Numbered from the stretch's first letter, positions 1 to 9,906 are shown. The stretch: DNA of 64,000 nt from Nocardioides thalensis (GCF_013410655.1 NZ_JACCFP010000001.1:2751501-2815500); one strand, 5' to 3'. Made by a program: numbers and translations. Notes: generated from the sequence alone by a model not told the origin.

Positions 1-1
1 G

Positions 2-1255
2 ACGATCGACTCGCCGATCGTCGGTGACCCTGAGCAGTTCGGCGCGTTCGCGGACCGCGTCGACGGGTGGGACGCCGCGCATGACCAGATCTGGACGGCC
101 AACCACCCGCCGCTCTACCACCTGATGCTGGTGCCGCTCTGGTGGGCGGCCGACGGCGACCCCGGGTCCATGTTCATCGCGATGCGTCTGGTCAACACGA
201 TCGGCTTCGCCCTCTGGGTGCTGCTCGTCGCCGTGATCGCCCGCGAACTGGTGCCCAACCGGCCGGCGGTGCCGGCTCTCGCGGCCGTTGCCGCGGTGAC
301 CCCTACGCTCGCGATGCGGGCCGGGTTCCTCCTGAACGACGGCTTCAGCTCCACGGCCGCCCTCCTCGGCATCTGGATGGCCATCCGTATCCTCCGGGAC
401 CGCGTCACCCCGGCCCGGCTCGTCGTGCTGGCCGCCGCCGGCGTGTGCTCGGCGGGCACCCGCGCGCCCGGCGTCGTCCTCGTCGCGATCACGACGGTCG
501 TCCTGCTTGTCGTCCTGTGGCGCCGCGAGGGCTGGCGCACCGCGATCGTCGCCAGCGCCGTCACTGGCGGAGTCCCGGCCCTGGCGACCGGTTGGTTCTA
601 CCTGCGCAACCTGAGCCTGTACGGCGACCTCACCGGCCAGAGCGCCCTGCTGGAGAAGTTCGAGCGGCAGCCGGTGCGGGGGCTCAGTGACGTCCCCGGC
701 ATCCCAAGCCTGGTCGAAGGCGTGCAGACCACGTGGCCACTGCTCGTCGCGCTCGTGCTGCTCGCCCCGACCGTCGCCGTGGCCGCCTGGCGACGGGGGT
801 CGCTCCGGCTCGATCCGGTGTGGGTCCTCCTGGGGCTGCACGCCGCGGCGACGATCGCCAACATCGTGCCGTTCCTCCTCGCCGGAGGCGGCCATCACGA
901 CCGGTACTTCATGCCGCTGGCGCCGCTGCTCGCCACTGCGGCAGCGCTCGGCATGCTCGCCGTCGGCCGCTGGTGGCGGACCGACGACCCGCTCCGGCGC
1001 GATTGGCAGCTGGCGACGGCCTGGTCGGTGCTACTGCTGGTGTGGCTCGTGATCGGGCTGACCTGGATGCAGCTCCGGCACGTCTTCTACCCCGACGCGC
1101 CGCACCCGGTCGGCGGCATCCTGCCCGGGGCGCTCCTCGGGCTTGCGGCAGCGGCCGGGGTCCTCGTCGTGGTGGCGTTCGCGCGACGCGCGGTCGCCGT
1201 ACGCCCCGGGTCTGCGATGCCTGTGCGGCGCGCGGCGCCGGTGCTCACCGATTGA
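2..1255 (+). CDS. GT-C type membrane glycosyltransferase, 5' end missing
   Basis: The frame is open from the left edge, so the start lies outside the window; 417 codons are visible. The extracytoplasmic motif NHPPLYHL near the visible N-terminus is typical of ArnT/PMT-like (GT39/DUF2142-type) enzymes that use polyprenyl-phosphate sugars. About eight hydrophobic membrane segments follow. The stop TGA shares its last base with the ATG of the next gene, so the two are translationally coupled and likely act in the same cell-envelope glycosylation step. The sugar and acceptor cannot be read from sequence. Confidence 0.75.
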   Translation, partial: TIDSPIVGDPEQFGAFADRVDGWDAAHDQIWTANHPPLYHLMLVPLWWAADGDPGSMFIAMRLVNTIGFALWVLLVAVIARELVPNRPAVPALAAVAAVTPTLAMRAGFLLNDGFSSTAALLGIWMAIRILRDRVTPARLVVLAAAGVCSAGTRAPGVVLVAITTVVLLVVLWRREGWRTAIVASAVTGGVPALATGWFYLRNLSLYGDLTGQSALLEKFERQPVRGLSDVPGIPSLVEGVQTTWPLLVALVLLAPTVAVAAWRRGSLRLDPVWVLLGLHAAATIANIVPFLLAGGGHHDRYFMPLAPLLATAAALGMLAVGRWWRTDDPLRRDWQLATAWSVLLLVWLVIGLTWMQLRHVFYPDAPHPVGGILPGALLGLAAAAGVLVVVAFARRAVAVRPGSAMPVRRAAPVLTD

Positions 1256-2877
1256 TGACACCTGTTCCGACCGGTGCCTCCCGCCGGGCAACGCTGCTCC
1301 TGCTCGGCCTGGTCGTGGCCGCGCTGGTGCTTCGGCTGGTCGGGCTCCGCCACGGCCTGCCGTTCGCCTACAACCCCGACGAGGGCCTGCACTTCGTCCC
1401 GCGCGCGATCGACGCGGCGGGCGGGGACCTCGAGCCCGGCTACTACGACAACCCGTCGGCGCTCACCTACCTGCTAGCAGCGGTGTTCGTCGTCGTCGAC
1501 GCGGGCTGGTCCGGGGACCTCGTCTCCGGCTTCGATGCCGACCCCGCCCCCGCGTTCACCGTGGCCCGCGCCGTCGTTGCCGTGCTCGGGACCGCGCTGG
1601 TTCCGCTGGTTTTCTGGGCGGGCAGGCGCTTCTTCGACGAGGCCAGTGGCCTGTTCGCGGCTGCGTTCGTCACCTTCGCGTTCCTCCCCGTGTTCTACAG
1701 CCACCAAGCCGTCAACGACGTCCCCACGCTCGTCCCCCTCACAGTCGCGCTCGTGGGTTGCCTGCTGATCCTCGACAGCGGCCGCTGGTGGACCTACGTC
1801 CTGGCCGGCGCAGCCGTGGGACTCGCCGGGGCGACGAAGTACCTCGCCGCCCCGATGGCCCTTGTCGTCGCGCTCGCGGTCGTCCTCCGCGTGGTCCGCC
1901 GCGACGAGCGGCCGCAGCGTGCCCTCCTGCTCCTCGTGGGCGCTGGCGCGGCGTGTGTGGGCGTGCTGCTGTTGGTCAACCCGTACCTGGTCCTCGACTT
2001 CGCGACCGCGCGGGAGCAGCTCACCGGTCAGTCCTCCCTCGCCGCCACCGCGAAGCTCGGCCAGGACGCCGGCGGCTGGACCTACTACCCGGCGACGCTG
2101 CCATGGGCGTTCGGCGTCGCGCCGTTGGCACTTGCCGTCATCGGCGCCGTCGTCGCCGTGCGTCGCCACCCGGCGCGGGCGGCCCTGCTGCTCCTGTTCC
2201 CCCTGGTGCTCTACGTCTACATGAGCTCGCAGGACCGCTTCTTCGCGCGCTGGTTCCTGCCCGCCTACCCGGCCCTCGCCGTGCTCGCGGGGTACGGCGC
2301 AGCCCGCGTGATGACGTGGTGGCGCGAGCGCACGTCGAAGCGGGCCGCCCTCCTGGCGATCCCGGTCGTCACGGTCATCGCACTCGGGCAGCCCGTCGTC
2401 GACGCCGTCCGCAGCGACGCGGTCCTGACTCGCACCGACACCCGCACCCAGGCGCGGGAATGGATCACCACCCACGTGACCGGCGCCCGTCGGATCGTGG
2501 TGGAGCCGTCCGTGCCGGGCTCTTACCTGCCGGCGGCGGCGGGGTTCGACCGCTATCCGGTCCGCCCGCCGTACCAGCTCTACGAGACCTCGCTCGGGCC
2601 GGAGCTGGTCGACGACTACCGCGCGGGCGGCTACTGCTGGGTGATGGTGAACAGTCACCAGCGCGACCGTGGGCTCGCCGCCGCCGTCGACGACGCGGTC
2701 GCGTACTACGACCGACTCGAGGCCGAGAGCAGCGTCGCGGCCAGGTTCTCGCCCTACCGCGAGGGCTGGGAGGGCCCGGCCTTCTCCTACGACCTCAGCT
2801 TCAACTGGTACCCGCCAGCGTTCGTGCGACCCGGCCCCGAGATCGAGGTGCGCCGCCTCGACGACTGCGCGAGCTGA
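1255..2877 (+). CDS. GT39-like membrane glycosyltransferase
   Basis: 540-residue polytopic protein. The first membrane helix is followed by YNPDEGLHF, whose acidic pair matches the conserved Asp/Glu of ArnT/PMT-type GT-C enzymes in the first periplasmic loop. Roughly ten hydrophobic segments come next, then a soluble C-terminal domain from about residue 400. The ATG overlaps the stop of the upstream paralogue-like gene by one base. I infer a polyprenyl-linked sugar transferase of the envelope. The start is chosen because it gives the family-like N-terminus (a basic stretch, then a helix). Confidence 0.78.
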   Translation: MTPVPTGASRRATLLLLGLVVAALVLRLVGLRHGLPFAYNPDEGLHFVPRAIDAAGGDLEPGYYDNPSALTYLLAAVFVVVDAGWSGDLVSGFDADPAPAFTVARAVVAVLGTALVPLVFWAGRRFFDEASGLFAAAFVTFAFLPVFYSHQAVNDVPTLVPLTVALVGCLLILDSGRWWTYVLAGAAVGLAGATKYLAAPMALVVALAVVLRVVRRDERPQRALLLLVGAGAACVGVLLLVNPYLVLDFATAREQLTGQSSLAATAKLGQDAGGWTYYPATLPWAFGVAPLALAVIGAVVAVRRHPARAALLLLFPLVLYVYMSSQDRFFARWFLPAYPALAVLAGYGAARVMTWWRERTSKRAALLAIPVVTVIALGQPVVDAVRSDAVLTRTDTRTQAREWITTHVTGARRIVVEPSVPGSYLPAAAGFDRYPVRPPYQLYETSLGPELVDDYRAGGYCWVMVNSHQRDRGLAAAVDDAVAYYDRLEAESSVAARFSPYREGWEGPAFSYDLSFNWYPPAFVRPGPEIEVRRLDDCAS

Positions 2878-2884
2878 CCGACGG

Positions 2885-4114
2885 TCAGTCGAGCGCCGAG
2901 CCCGCGCGGTAGTCGGCGTAGTCGATGTTCCAGTCGCCGTACCCGTTGTAGGGCTCCATCGGCCGGTCGGTGCCGACGTACTCGACGACGTCGCCCCGCA
3001 GGGTCATGTCGTAGAGCCAGCCGGCGTTCTCGGTGCTCATGCCGGTGCAGCCGTGGGAGACGTTGGCGTAGCCCTGCGAGCCGACCGACCACGGCGCGGC
3101 GTGGATGAACTCACCGGAGTAGGTGAGGCGCATCGCCCACTGCACGTCGTCGATGTCGTAGGCCTCCGCGGAGCCCTGCGGGATGCCGACGGTCTCGGAG
3201 TTCATCCGCTTCACGTCGAACTTCTCGATGATGACCTTGACGCCGGAGCGGGTCGTGAACCCTTCCTTGCCGGTCGTGATCGGGATGGTCCGCAGCAGCT
3301 TGCCGTTGGAGAAGACCTCCATCTGGTGGGTCTGCGCGTTGACCTTGTAGATGTGCGCGTCGCCGACTGTGAAGTCGATCTGCCGGTCCTCCTGGCCGTA
3401 GAGGCCGCCGCCGGCGGGAACGCCGTTGATGTCGACGTCGACGCTGACCTCGGTGCCCGCCTGCCAGTACTTCTTCGGCCGGTAGTGCACCTCGTTGTCG
3501 GTCACCCAGTGCCAGGTGCCCTCCTGCGCCGGAGTGGTCTCGACGTGCAGGTTGCGCTCGATCGTCTTCTTGTCGGTCACCGGCAGGTCGAACGTGACGA
3601 CCACCGGCATGCCGACTCCGACGGTCTCGCCGTCGAGCGGCGCGACCGAGGGGTAGGTCTGCTGGTCCAGCGTCAGCGCCTGGCTGGTGAACTCCGAGGT
3701 CCACCGCGCGCTCTCGCCGTCCTCGCCGGTGCCGGTGGCCTTCACGGAGTAGGTGACGCCGGGCTCGAGCCGCTCGGTCGCGGTCCAGGAAGCGCCGTTG
3801 GCGGAGATCTCGCCGGGCAGCTTGGCGCCACCGCCGGTCACGGTCACCTTGTCGAGCTCGCCGTGCGCCGCGGTGACCTCGACGAGCGTCGAGACCGGGA
3901 CGTCGGTGGCGCCCCGCTTGACGTTGGCCTTCAGCTGCACAGGCGTGGTCTCGGCGACGGCGGTGGTCTCGTCGTCGGAGGCCCCGACACCGGGGATGTT
4001 CTCGGCGGCGTCCTGCGCTGCCTCACAGCCCGACAGGGCCAGCGCGGACACGGTCACGACGACGACCCCCGCGGCGAGCGGGGCGCGTCGGAACAGCTTG
4101 GGAACAGGCAGCAT
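2885..4114 (-). CDS. L,D-transpeptidase lipoprotein (Ig-like domains plus YkuD)
   Basis: 409 residues. Cell-wall enzyme forming 3-3 cross-links between peptidoglycan stem peptides. A basic N-terminus, hydrophobic core and lipobox LSGC place lipid attachment at Cys30, so it is anchored outside the membrane. Two beta-rich Ig-like regions precede the YkuD domain, which carries the catalytic signature SHGC (Cys356) with an upstream conserved His in IHAAPW. Downstream residues read TGMS where many family members have an Arg-containing motif. The start at 4114 gives a proper signal peptide; a GTG at 4150 is possible. The architecture matches mycobacterial LdtB/LppS-type proteins. Confidence 0.9.
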   Translation of the reverse strand: MLPVPKLFRRAPLAAGVVVVTVSALALSGCEAAQDAAENIPGVGASDDETTAVAETTPVQLKANVKRGATDVPVSTLVEVTAAHGELDKVTVTGGGAKLPGEISANGASWTATERLEPGVTYSVKATGTGEDGESARWTSEFTSQALTLDQQTYPSVAPLDGETVGVGMPVVVTFDLPVTDKKTIERNLHVETTPAQEGTWHWVTDNEVHYRPKKYWQAGTEVSVDVDINGVPAGGGLYGQEDRQIDFTVGDAHIYKVNAQTHQMEVFSNGKLLRTIPITTGKEGFTTRSGVKVIIEKFDVKRMNSETVGIPQGSAEAYDIDDVQWAMRLTYSGEFIHAAPWSVGSQGYANVSHGCTGMSTENAGWLYDMTLRGDVVEYVGTDRPMEPYNGYGDWNIDYADYRAGSALD

Positions 4115-4258
4115 GGCGAAGTGCGTCTCTCTCGATGGCGTACGGCGCACGCCGCCTCTGGGACCGCGGTCGGGCCGTGGGGAGACCGGACCGGGTGGCG
4201 ACGCGTTTCGAGGATAACCGCCGGACCCCCATCCCGACGGATCCCCGGCCGTAGAGAA

Positions 4259-4297
4259 ACATCACGCGCCCCGGGTGCAACCCGGGGCGCGTGATGT
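4259..4297 (-). terminator. Intrinsic terminator after the cta operon
   Basis: Perfect 18-bp stem with a GCA loop, 22 nt downstream of the ctaF stop. On the minus strand it is followed by a T-rich tail (TTTCTCT). It separates the oxidase operon from the L,D-transpeptidase gene. Confidence 0.85.
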
Positions 4298-4318
4298 GCG
4301 TCTAGTCACATACGGCGC

Positions 4319-4735
4319 TCAGTGCGCGTGCTCTCCGCGGTAGTACTCGAAGATCCAACCGGACAGCGCGATCGTGCCGAGCACGCCGCCGATGATCGCC
4401 AGCCACCACGCCGTGAACGACAGCGCGAGGACGATCGTCGAGAGGCACAGCGCGCACCACATCGGCCACCAGGAGTACGGCGGGAAGAACCCCAGCTCGC
4501 CGGCGCCGTCGGCGATCTCGGCCTCCTTGAGGTCCTCCGGCCGGGCGTCCATGCGGTTGGCGTGGAAGCCGAGGTAGAGGGTGACCATCGCCGCGAGCAG
4601 CGTGGTCATGACCAGGGCGGAGGTGCCGGTCCAGTCGGCGCCGGTCTCGCCCGCGTCGGTGATGAACCAGTAGGCAGGGGTCACCAGCACCAGGAAGACG
4701 GTGGTGATCCCGAAGAGCCAGGCCTCGATCTTCAT
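4319..4735 (-). CDS. ctaF: Cytochrome c oxidase subunit IV (actinobacterial CtaF)
   Basis: 138 residues with four hydrophobic segments and a central motif FPPYSWWPMW typical of the actinobacterial subunit IV. It is a small structural subunit of the aa3 oxidase in the plasma membrane. Its ATG overlaps the ctaD stop by one base, so it is the last gene of ctaC-ctaD-ctaF. A strong terminator follows. Confidence 0.92.
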   Translation of the reverse strand: MKIEAWLFGITTVFLVLVTPAYWFITDAGETGADWTGTSALVMTTLLAAMVTLYLGFHANRMDARPEDLKEAEIADGAGELGFFPPYSWWPMWCALCLSTIVLALSFTAWWLAIIGGVLGTIALSGWIFEYYRGEHAH

Positions 4736-6483
4736 CAGGCGTCGCCGTCCTTCTTCTCGTTCATCTCCGCGACGTGCTCGGCACGCCCCTCGGTGTCAGG
4801 GATGTCGGCGAGCCGGTCCCCCTTCTCCGCCGGGTTGGCGTCGAGCTCGATGGCAGCGACCTCGGGGTGGTGCAGGTCGAAGGCCGGCGACTCGGAGCGG
4901 ATCCGCGGCAGCGACGTGAAGTTGTGGCGCGGCGGCGGCGAGCTGGTCGCCCACTCCAGGGAGCGGCCCCAGCCCCACGGGTCGTCGGTGTTGACCAGCG
5001 GCGACTTGCGGGTGATGTAGACGTTGTAGAAGAACGGCAGCATCGAGGACGCGAGGATGAACGCGCCGATGGTCGACACCTGGTTGAGCGTGGTGAACCC
5101 GTCGCCCGGCAGGTAGTCGGCGTAGCGCCGCGGCATGCCCTCCACGCCCAGCCAGTGCTGCACGAGGAACGTGGTGTGGAAGCCGATGAACAGCAGCCAG
5201 AAGTGGATCTTGCCGAGCCGCTCGTCGAGCATCCGGCCGGTGAGCTTCGGCCACCAGAAGTAGAAGCCCGCGAACATCGCGAACACGACCGTGCCGAACA
5301 CCGTGTAGTGGAAGTGCGCCACCACGAAGTAGGAGTCGGACACGTGGAAGTCAAGCGGCGGGCTGGCCAGGATGATGCCGGTCAGGCCGCCGAAGAGGAA
5401 CGTCGTGAGGAAGCCGACCGACCAGAGCATGGGTGTGTCCATGCGCACGGATCCGCCCCACATGGTGCCGATCCAGTTGAAGAACTTCACGCCTGTCGGC
5501 ACGGCGATGAGGAATGTCATGCCCGAGAAGAACGGCAGGTTGACCGCGCCGGTGACGAACATGTGGTGGGCCCACACCGCCACGGACAGGATCGCGATGC
5601 CCATGGTCGCGGCGACCAGGCCGACGTAGCCGAAGATCGGCTTGCGGCTGAACACGGGGAGGATCTCGGAGATGATGCCGAAGAACGGCAGCGCGATGAT
5701 GTAGACCTCGGGATGCCCGAAGAACCAGAACAGGTGCTGCCACAGGATCGCCCCACCATGGGATGGGTCGAAGACGTGGGCCCCGATCTGTCGATCGGCC
5801 TCGAGCGAGAGCAGCGCGCCGGCGAGGATCGGGAACGCGATCAGGACCAGCAGGCTGGTGATCAGCACGGTCCAGACGAAGATCGACATCCGGAACATCG
5901 TCATGCCGGGCGCGCGCATGCAGATGATCGTGGTGATGAAGTTGACCGCGCCGAGGATGGTGCCGAGACCGGCCATCCAGAGACCCATGATCCACAGGTC
6001 GCCGCCGACGCCGGGACTGTTGACCGAGTCGGAGAGCGGCGTGTAGGCGAACCAGCCGAACGACGCCGCGCCCTGCGGGGTCAGGAAGCCCGCCGCGGCG
6101 ATCAGGCCGCCGAGGAGGTACAGCCAGTAGCTGAACATGTTGAGCCGCGGGAACGCGACGTCGGGCGCACCGATCTGGAGCGGCATGATCGCGTTGCCGA
6201 AGGCGAAGAACAGCGGCGTCGCGAACAGCAGCAGCATGATCGTGCCGTGCATCGTGAAGAGCTGGTTGTAGAGCTCCTCGTTGACGACCTGGCTCCCGGG
6301 GTAGGCGAGCTCGGAGCGGATGAGCAGCGCCATGATGCCGCCGGCCATGAACCACGCCAGCGCCGTGATGAAGTAGAGGTTGCCGATGACCTTGTGGTCG
6401 GTGGTCGTCAGCACCCGGACCAGCTGCTGGCCCAGGGGCTTGCGCTCGGTCAGCTCGGCCGAGCGCGCTGCGGTCGCGGTCAC
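4735..6483 (-). CDS. ctaD: Cytochrome c oxidase subunit I
   Basis: 582 residues, about twelve membrane helices. Catalytic subunit that reduces O2 to water and pumps protons. Visible metal ligands are the low-spin heme His in FTMHGT, the CuB His and cross-linked Tyr in FGHPEVY, the CuB His pair in WAHHMF and the two heme His residues in [11 protein letters not shown] choose the GTG at 6483 because it forms a GTGA overlap with the ctaC stop and leaves [11 protein letters not shown] before the conserved TTDHKVIG start; more upstream sequence would read into ctaC. Confidence 0.96.
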   Translation of the reverse strand: MTATAARSAELTERKPLGQQLVRVLTTTDHKVIGNLYFITALAWFMAGGIMALLIRSELAYPGSQVVNEELYNQLFTMHGTIMLLLFATPLFFAFGNAIMPLQIGAPDVAFPRLNMFSYWLYLLGGLIAAAGFLTPQGAASFGWFAYTPLSDSVNSPGVGGDLWIMGLWMAGLGTILGAVNFITTIICMRAPGMTMFRMSIFVWTVLITSLLVLIAFPILAGALLSLEADRQIGAHVFDPSHGGAILWQHLFWFFGHPEVYIIALPFFGIISEILPVFSRKPIFGYVGLVAATMGIAILSVAVWAHHMFVTGAVNLPFFSGMTFLIAVPTGVKFFNWIGTMWGGSVRMDTPMLWSVGFLTTFLFGGLTGIILASPPLDFHVSDSYFVVAHFHYTVFGTVVFAMFAGFYFWWPKLTGRMLDERLGKIHFWLLFIGFHTTFLVQHWLGVEGMPRRYADYLPGDGFTTLNQVSTIGAFILASSMLPFFYNVYITRKSPLVNTDDPWGWGRSLEWATSSPPPRHNFTSLPRIRSESPAFDLHHPEVAAIELDANPAEKGDRLADIPDTEGRAEHVAEMNEKKDGDA

Positions 6484-7397
6484 TCGTGCTCTCCCTCGGT
6501 CTCGGGGTTCAGGTAGGCCTCGTCGGCGTACGCCCCGCCGGTCACCGGCTCGTCGGCGTGGTGGTCGGGGTCCGCGGCCAGGTCGGCGACGTACTGCTCG
6601 TACTCGTCCTGGCTGACGACCTCGACCTGGAACAGCATCCGGGAGTGGTAGGCGCCGCACAGCTCGTAGCAGTAGCCCTTGTAGGGGCCGCCGGTCTCGG
6701 TCGGCGTGACCTGGAAGCCGTTGTCGTAGCCGGGCACCACGTCCATGCGCATGGCGAACGCCGGGATGCCGAAGTCGTGGATGACGTCGGGGCTGTAGAG
6801 GTCGAACTCGATGGTCTGGCCGACCGGGAGGTAGAGGGTGGGCCGGTTGCCCTCCTCGCTGTTGAAGTCACCGGTGACGTAGCCGACCTCGCCCTGCTGG
6901 GTGTCCTCGTCGCCAGCACAGTCGGCCGCGTCGAGGTGGTGGTTGAACGTCCAGGTCCACTTCTGTCCGACCACGGTCACGCACACGTCGGGCTCGGCAA
7001 CCATCTCGAGGGCGTCGTTCTGGACGCGCACGGTGTGGGAGAAGAAGACGACGACCATCACGATCGGGAAGACCGTGTAGAAGATCTCGACCGGCAGGTT
7101 GTAGCGGGTCTGGACCGGGATCTCGTCGTCGTTGCGGCGGCGGAAGTAGAACACCGGCCACAGGATGAGAGCCCAGACCACGACGCCGGTCACGAGCGCG
7201 GCGATCCACGCCCCCTGCCAGAGCTCGAGGATGCCGTCGCCCTGCTCGGTGACGATCTCCGGCATGCCGAGACGGCCCGCCTCGGACTCCTTGGAGCAGC
7301 CCGCGAGGGCGAGAGCGAGTACGACGAATCCGGCGAGCGAGGCCGGCCGGCGGAATCGCCGGGCTCCTCGCGTGCGCTCGGGGTGCCACAAGCCCAC
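6480..7397 (-). CDS. ctaC: Cytochrome c oxidase subunit II (CuA lipoprotein)
   Basis: 305 residues. Accepts electrons from cytochrome c (in actinobacteria from the bcc complex) through the binuclear CuA centre. The signal peptide ends in lipobox LAGC (Cys34), two membrane helices follow, then a cupredoxin domain with the full CuA motif C243-YEL-C247-GAY-H251-SR-M254. GTG start with a good ribosome site (GAGGAAGG, 7-nt spacing). First gene of the operon, divergent from the cysteine desulfurase gene. A -10-like TAGGGT lies at 7434-7439 on the minus strand. Confidence 0.96.
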   Translation of the reverse strand: MGLWHPERTRGARRFRRPASLAGFVVLALALAGCSKESEAGRLGMPEIVTEQGDGILELWQGAWIAALVTGVVVWALILWPVFYFRRRNDDEIPVQTRYNLPVEIFYTVFPIVMVVVFFSHTVRVQNDALEMVAEPDVCVTVVGQKWTWTFNHHLDAADCAGDEDTQQGEVGYVTGDFNSEEGNRPTLYLPVGQTIEFDLYSPDVIHDFGIPAFAMRMDVVPGYDNGFQVTPTETGGPYKGYCYELCGAYHSRMLFQVEVVSQDEYEQYVADLAADPDHHADEPVTGGAYADEAYLNPETEGEHE

Positions 7398-7488
7398 GAA
7401 CGAGCCTTCCTCTCGAGGGTCAGATCATCACGAACCCTAGCGGAATCGGACCGGCGGTTCGCCGCGGGGTCTGCATTCAGACGCCGGA

Positions 7489-7494
7489 TAGATT
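7489..7494 (+). promoter_or_regulatory. -10 element TAGATT, leaderless geometry
   Basis: TANNNT hexamer ending exactly six bases before the GTG of the cysteine desulfurase gene. No Shine-Dalgarno sequence at useful spacing is present, so transcription probably starts at the GTG. No clear -35 is visible. Confidence 0.5.
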
Positions 7495-7500
7495 CCAGGG

Positions 7501-8661
7501 GTGACCAGTACCCCCGGCGGCAGCACGGAACCCCCTGTGGGCGGCGCTTCCGGCTACCTCGACACCGCCTCGGCCGAGCCGCTGCACCCCGCGGCGCGGG
7601 CAGCGCTGACGGCGGCGCTCGACCGGGGGTACGGCGACCCGCGGCGGCTGCACCGCACGGCCCGCGACGCCCGGCTCCTCCTCGACAACGCCCGCGCCGT
7701 GGTGGCCGAGTGCCTCGGGGTGCGTTCGGACGAGGTCGGGTTCGCCGCGTCCGGCTCCGACGCCGTCCATCGAGGTCTGCTCGGCCTCGTTTCCGCCCGG
7801 TCGGGCTCGGGTCGCTCCGGCATCGTCCACTCGGCCGTCGAGCACTCCTCGGTGCTGCACGCGGTGGGCTGGCGCGACTCCCCCGCCCACGTCTCCGTCC
7901 CGGTCGACGCCGCGGGCCGGGTCGCGCCTGAAGCGCTCTCCGCGGCCGCCCGCGGCGAGCACGTCGCAGCGGTGGCGCTCCAGGCGGCCAACCAGGAGGT
8001 CGGCACCGTGCAGCCGGTCGACGTGGTCGATCTGCCGGCCGGCGTCCCTCTGTTCGTCGACGCCGCGGCTTCGCTCGGGCGGATGCCCCTGCCGGAGCAG
8101 TGGTCGGCACTCGCCGGCTCCGCGCACAAGTTCGGCGGACCCGCCGGCGTCGGGATCCTCGCCGTCCGCCGTGGCACGCGCTGGACGAACCCGTTCCCGG
8201 GCGACGACGGCCTCGACAACCTGGGCGGCAATGCCAACGTGCCGGCCGCGCTGGGCGCGGCCGCTGCCCTGCAGGCCGTGCTCGCCGAGCGCGACGAGGT
8301 GGCCGCGCGGCAACGGGCGCTGACGGAGCGGATCCGGGCCGTCGCCGCCGGCCTGCCCGACACCGAGGTGGTCGGCGACCCGGACGAACGGCTCCCCCAC
8401 CTGGTGACGTTCTCCTGCCTCTACGTCGCCGGTGACGAGCTGGTCGCCGCCCTGGACCGCCGCGGGTACGGCGTGGCCAGCGGCTCGGCCTGCACCGCCT
8501 CGACGCTGGAGCCGAGCCACGTCCTCGCCGCGATGGGCGCGCTGACCCACGGCAACGTGCGCGTCTCGCTGCGCCGCGACTCCGACGACGCCGAGGTCGA
8601 CGGGTTCTGCGCCGCCCTGGTCGACGCGGTCACCCAGATCCGCGGGAGCATCGGTGCTTGA
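7501..8661 (+). CDS. Cysteine desulfurase / class V aminotransferase
   Basis: 386 residues. PLP enzyme expected to remove sulfur from cysteine and hold it as a persulfide. The Schiff-base lysine is K210 in GSAHKFGG and the catalytic cysteine is C331 in SGSACTA; both are intact. Its N-terminus (GYLDTASAEPLHP) fits NifS/IscS-like proteins. The next gene is a TusA-like sulfur carrier overlapping by 8 nt, so the pair probably forms a sulfur relay, for example to tRNA thiolation or cofactor synthesis. It is not next to isc/suf scaffold genes, so it is not necessarily the main Fe-S desulfurase. Confidence 0.9.
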   Translation: MTSTPGGSTEPPVGGASGYLDTASAEPLHPAARAALTAALDRGYGDPRRLHRTARDARLLLDNARAVVAECLGVRSDEVGFAASGSDAVHRGLLGLVSARSGSGRSGIVHSAVEHSSVLHAVGWRDSPAHVSVPVDAAGRVAPEALSAAARGEHVAAVALQAANQEVGTVQPVDVVDLPAGVPLFVDAAASLGRMPLPEQWSALAGSAHKFGGPAGVGILAVRRGTRWTNPFPGDDGLDNLGGNANVPAALGAAAALQAVLAERDEVAARQRALTERIRAVAAGLPDTEVVGDPDERLPHLVTFSCLYVAGDELVAALDRRGYGVASGSACTASTLEPSHVLAAMGALTHGNVRVSLRRDSDDAEVDGFCAALVDAVTQIRGSIGA

Positions 8662-8878
8662 GCTCGACTGCCGCGACCTCCCCTGCCCGCGCCCGGTGAT
8701 CGAGCTGGCCCGGGCGCTGCCGTCGGTCGCCGTCGGCGAGACGTTCGCCGTGGTCGCCCGCGACCCCGCCGCGCGCTACGACGTGCCGGCGTGGTGCCGG
8801 ATGCGCGGGCAGGAGTACGTCGGCGAGGAGCTCGCCGACGACGGCGCGCCGCGCTACGTCGTACGGCGGGTCAGCTGA
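8654..8878 (+). CDS. TusA-like sulfur carrier protein
   Basis: 74 residues, TusA/SirA fold. It carries the family motif CPRP at residues 11-14, whose Cys11 would take up persulfide sulfur from the desulfurase. The GTG start lies inside the end of the upstream gene (8-nt overlap), implying translational coupling and one-to-one production. It converges with adoK; the two stop codons lie within the 8-bp palindrome TCAGCTGA at 8871-8878. Confidence 0.87.
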   Translation: MLELDCRDLPCPRPVIELARALPSVAVGETFAVVARDPAARYDVPAWCRMRGQEYVGEELADDGAPRYVVRRVS

Positions 8879-9860
8879 CGAAGGCCCCGACCTCGTCGGC
8901 GGCGGCGTCGCCGTACGACTCGCGGACGCGGCCGACGAACTGCTCCGGCGTGAAGGAGTACTCCTGCGGGCCCACGGTCTCGACGACGTACGCCGCCAGC
9001 ACGCACCCGACCTGCGCCGCGCGCTCGAGCGAGAGCTGCCAGCCGAGGGCGGCGAGGAACCCGGCGCGGAACGCGTCGCCGACGCCGGTCGGCTCGACCG
9101 GCGTCACGTTCTTGGCAGCTGGCACCTCGATCAGCTCCTGGTCGCGGCCGCAGATGCGGACGCCGTCGGCGCCCAGGGTGGTGACCTGGAGCCGGACCCG
9201 GTCCTGGACGTCGTCGGTCCCCCACCCGGTCTTCTTCTCGATGACGTGCGTCTCGTACTCGTTGGTCACGAGGATGTCGGCCCCGTCGATCAACTGGCGG
9301 ATCAGGTCTCCGTCGCCGAACGCGAGCTGCTGGGACGGGTCGGCCACGAAGCGGTAGCCGCGGCTGCGGCACTCGTCGGTGTGCCGGAGCATGCCCTCGG
9401 GGTCGTCCGGGCCGATCAGCACGTAGGCGGGGTCCCCGACCACGTCGACGATCGGCTTGAGCTCGATCTCGCGCGCCTCGCTCATCGCGCCCGGGTAGAA
9501 GGACGCGATCTGGGCCATGGTCGAGTCGTTGGTGCAGACGAAGCGCGCGGTGTGCCGGGTGGGCGACACGTGGATGTGGGCGCAGTCGACGCCGTGCCGC
9601 TCCAGCCAGGCGCGGTAGTCGGCGAAGTCCTCGCCGACGGCGCCGACCAGGACCGGGTGCAGGCCGAGCTGACCCAGCCCGAAGGAGATGTTGCCCGCGC
9701 AGCCACCACGGCGGACCTCGAGGTCGTGGACCAGGAAGCTCACCGAGAGCTTGTCGAGCTGGTCGACGACGAGGGAGTCGCTGAACTGCCCGTCGAAGGT
9801 CATCAGGTGGTCGGTGGCGATCGAGCCCGCGATCAGCAGGGCTCCGGGAGCGTCAGTCAC
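8871..9860 (-). CDS. adoK: PfkB-family adenosine kinase
   Basis: 329 residues. The ribokinase-fold N-terminus reads GSIATDHLM, followed by the GG-containing motif RRGGCAGN and the C-terminal signature PTGVGDAF, whose Asp is the catalytic base. The N-terminal sequence closely resembles the mycobacterial enzyme Rv2202c (AdoK/CbhK), which phosphorylates adenosine despite belonging to the sugar-kinase family, and the neighbours (ctaC side, HesB/IscA gene, glycerate kinase) match that locus. I choose the GTG at 9860 because a -10-like TAGTGT ends nine bases upstream. The substrate is inferred by homology. Confidence 0.85.
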   Translation of the reverse strand: MTDAPGALLIAGSIATDHLMTFDGQFSDSLVVDQLDKLSVSFLVHDLEVRRGGCAGNISFGLGQLGLHPVLVGAVGEDFADYRAWLERHGVDCAHIHVSPTRHTARFVCTNDSTMAQIASFYPGAMSEAREIELKPIVDVVGDPAYVLIGPDDPEGMLRHTDECRSRGYRFVADPSQQLAFGDGDLIRQLIDGADILVTNEYETHVIEKKTGWGTDDVQDRVRLQVTTLGADGVRICGRDQELIEVPAAKNVTPVEPTGVGDAFRAGFLAALGWQLSLERAAQVGCVLAAYVVETVGPQEYSFTPEQFVGRVRESYGDAAADEVGAFVS

Positions 9861-9872
9861 GACGCGGAACAC

Positions 9873-9906
9873 TACCCGCAAGTAGAGATGGGTCTACCCG
9901 GAAGTA
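9873..9906. promoter_or_regulatory. Twin operator-like direct repeats between adoK and the 74-aa gene
   Basis: TACCCGCAAGTA (9873-9884) and TACCCGGAAGTA (9895-9906) are direct repeats, 11 of 12 identical, exactly 22 bp apart. Each is an imperfect TAC...GTA palindrome. The left copy touches the adoK -10 (9869-9874) and the right copy sits just before the -10 of the divergent gene, as expected for a shared regulator site. Confidence 0.6.

Noticed and set aside
4774..6516. Open frame of 580 codons antisense to ctaD
   Set aside because: Shadow of the oxidase gene; charged, repetitive translation without any domain.
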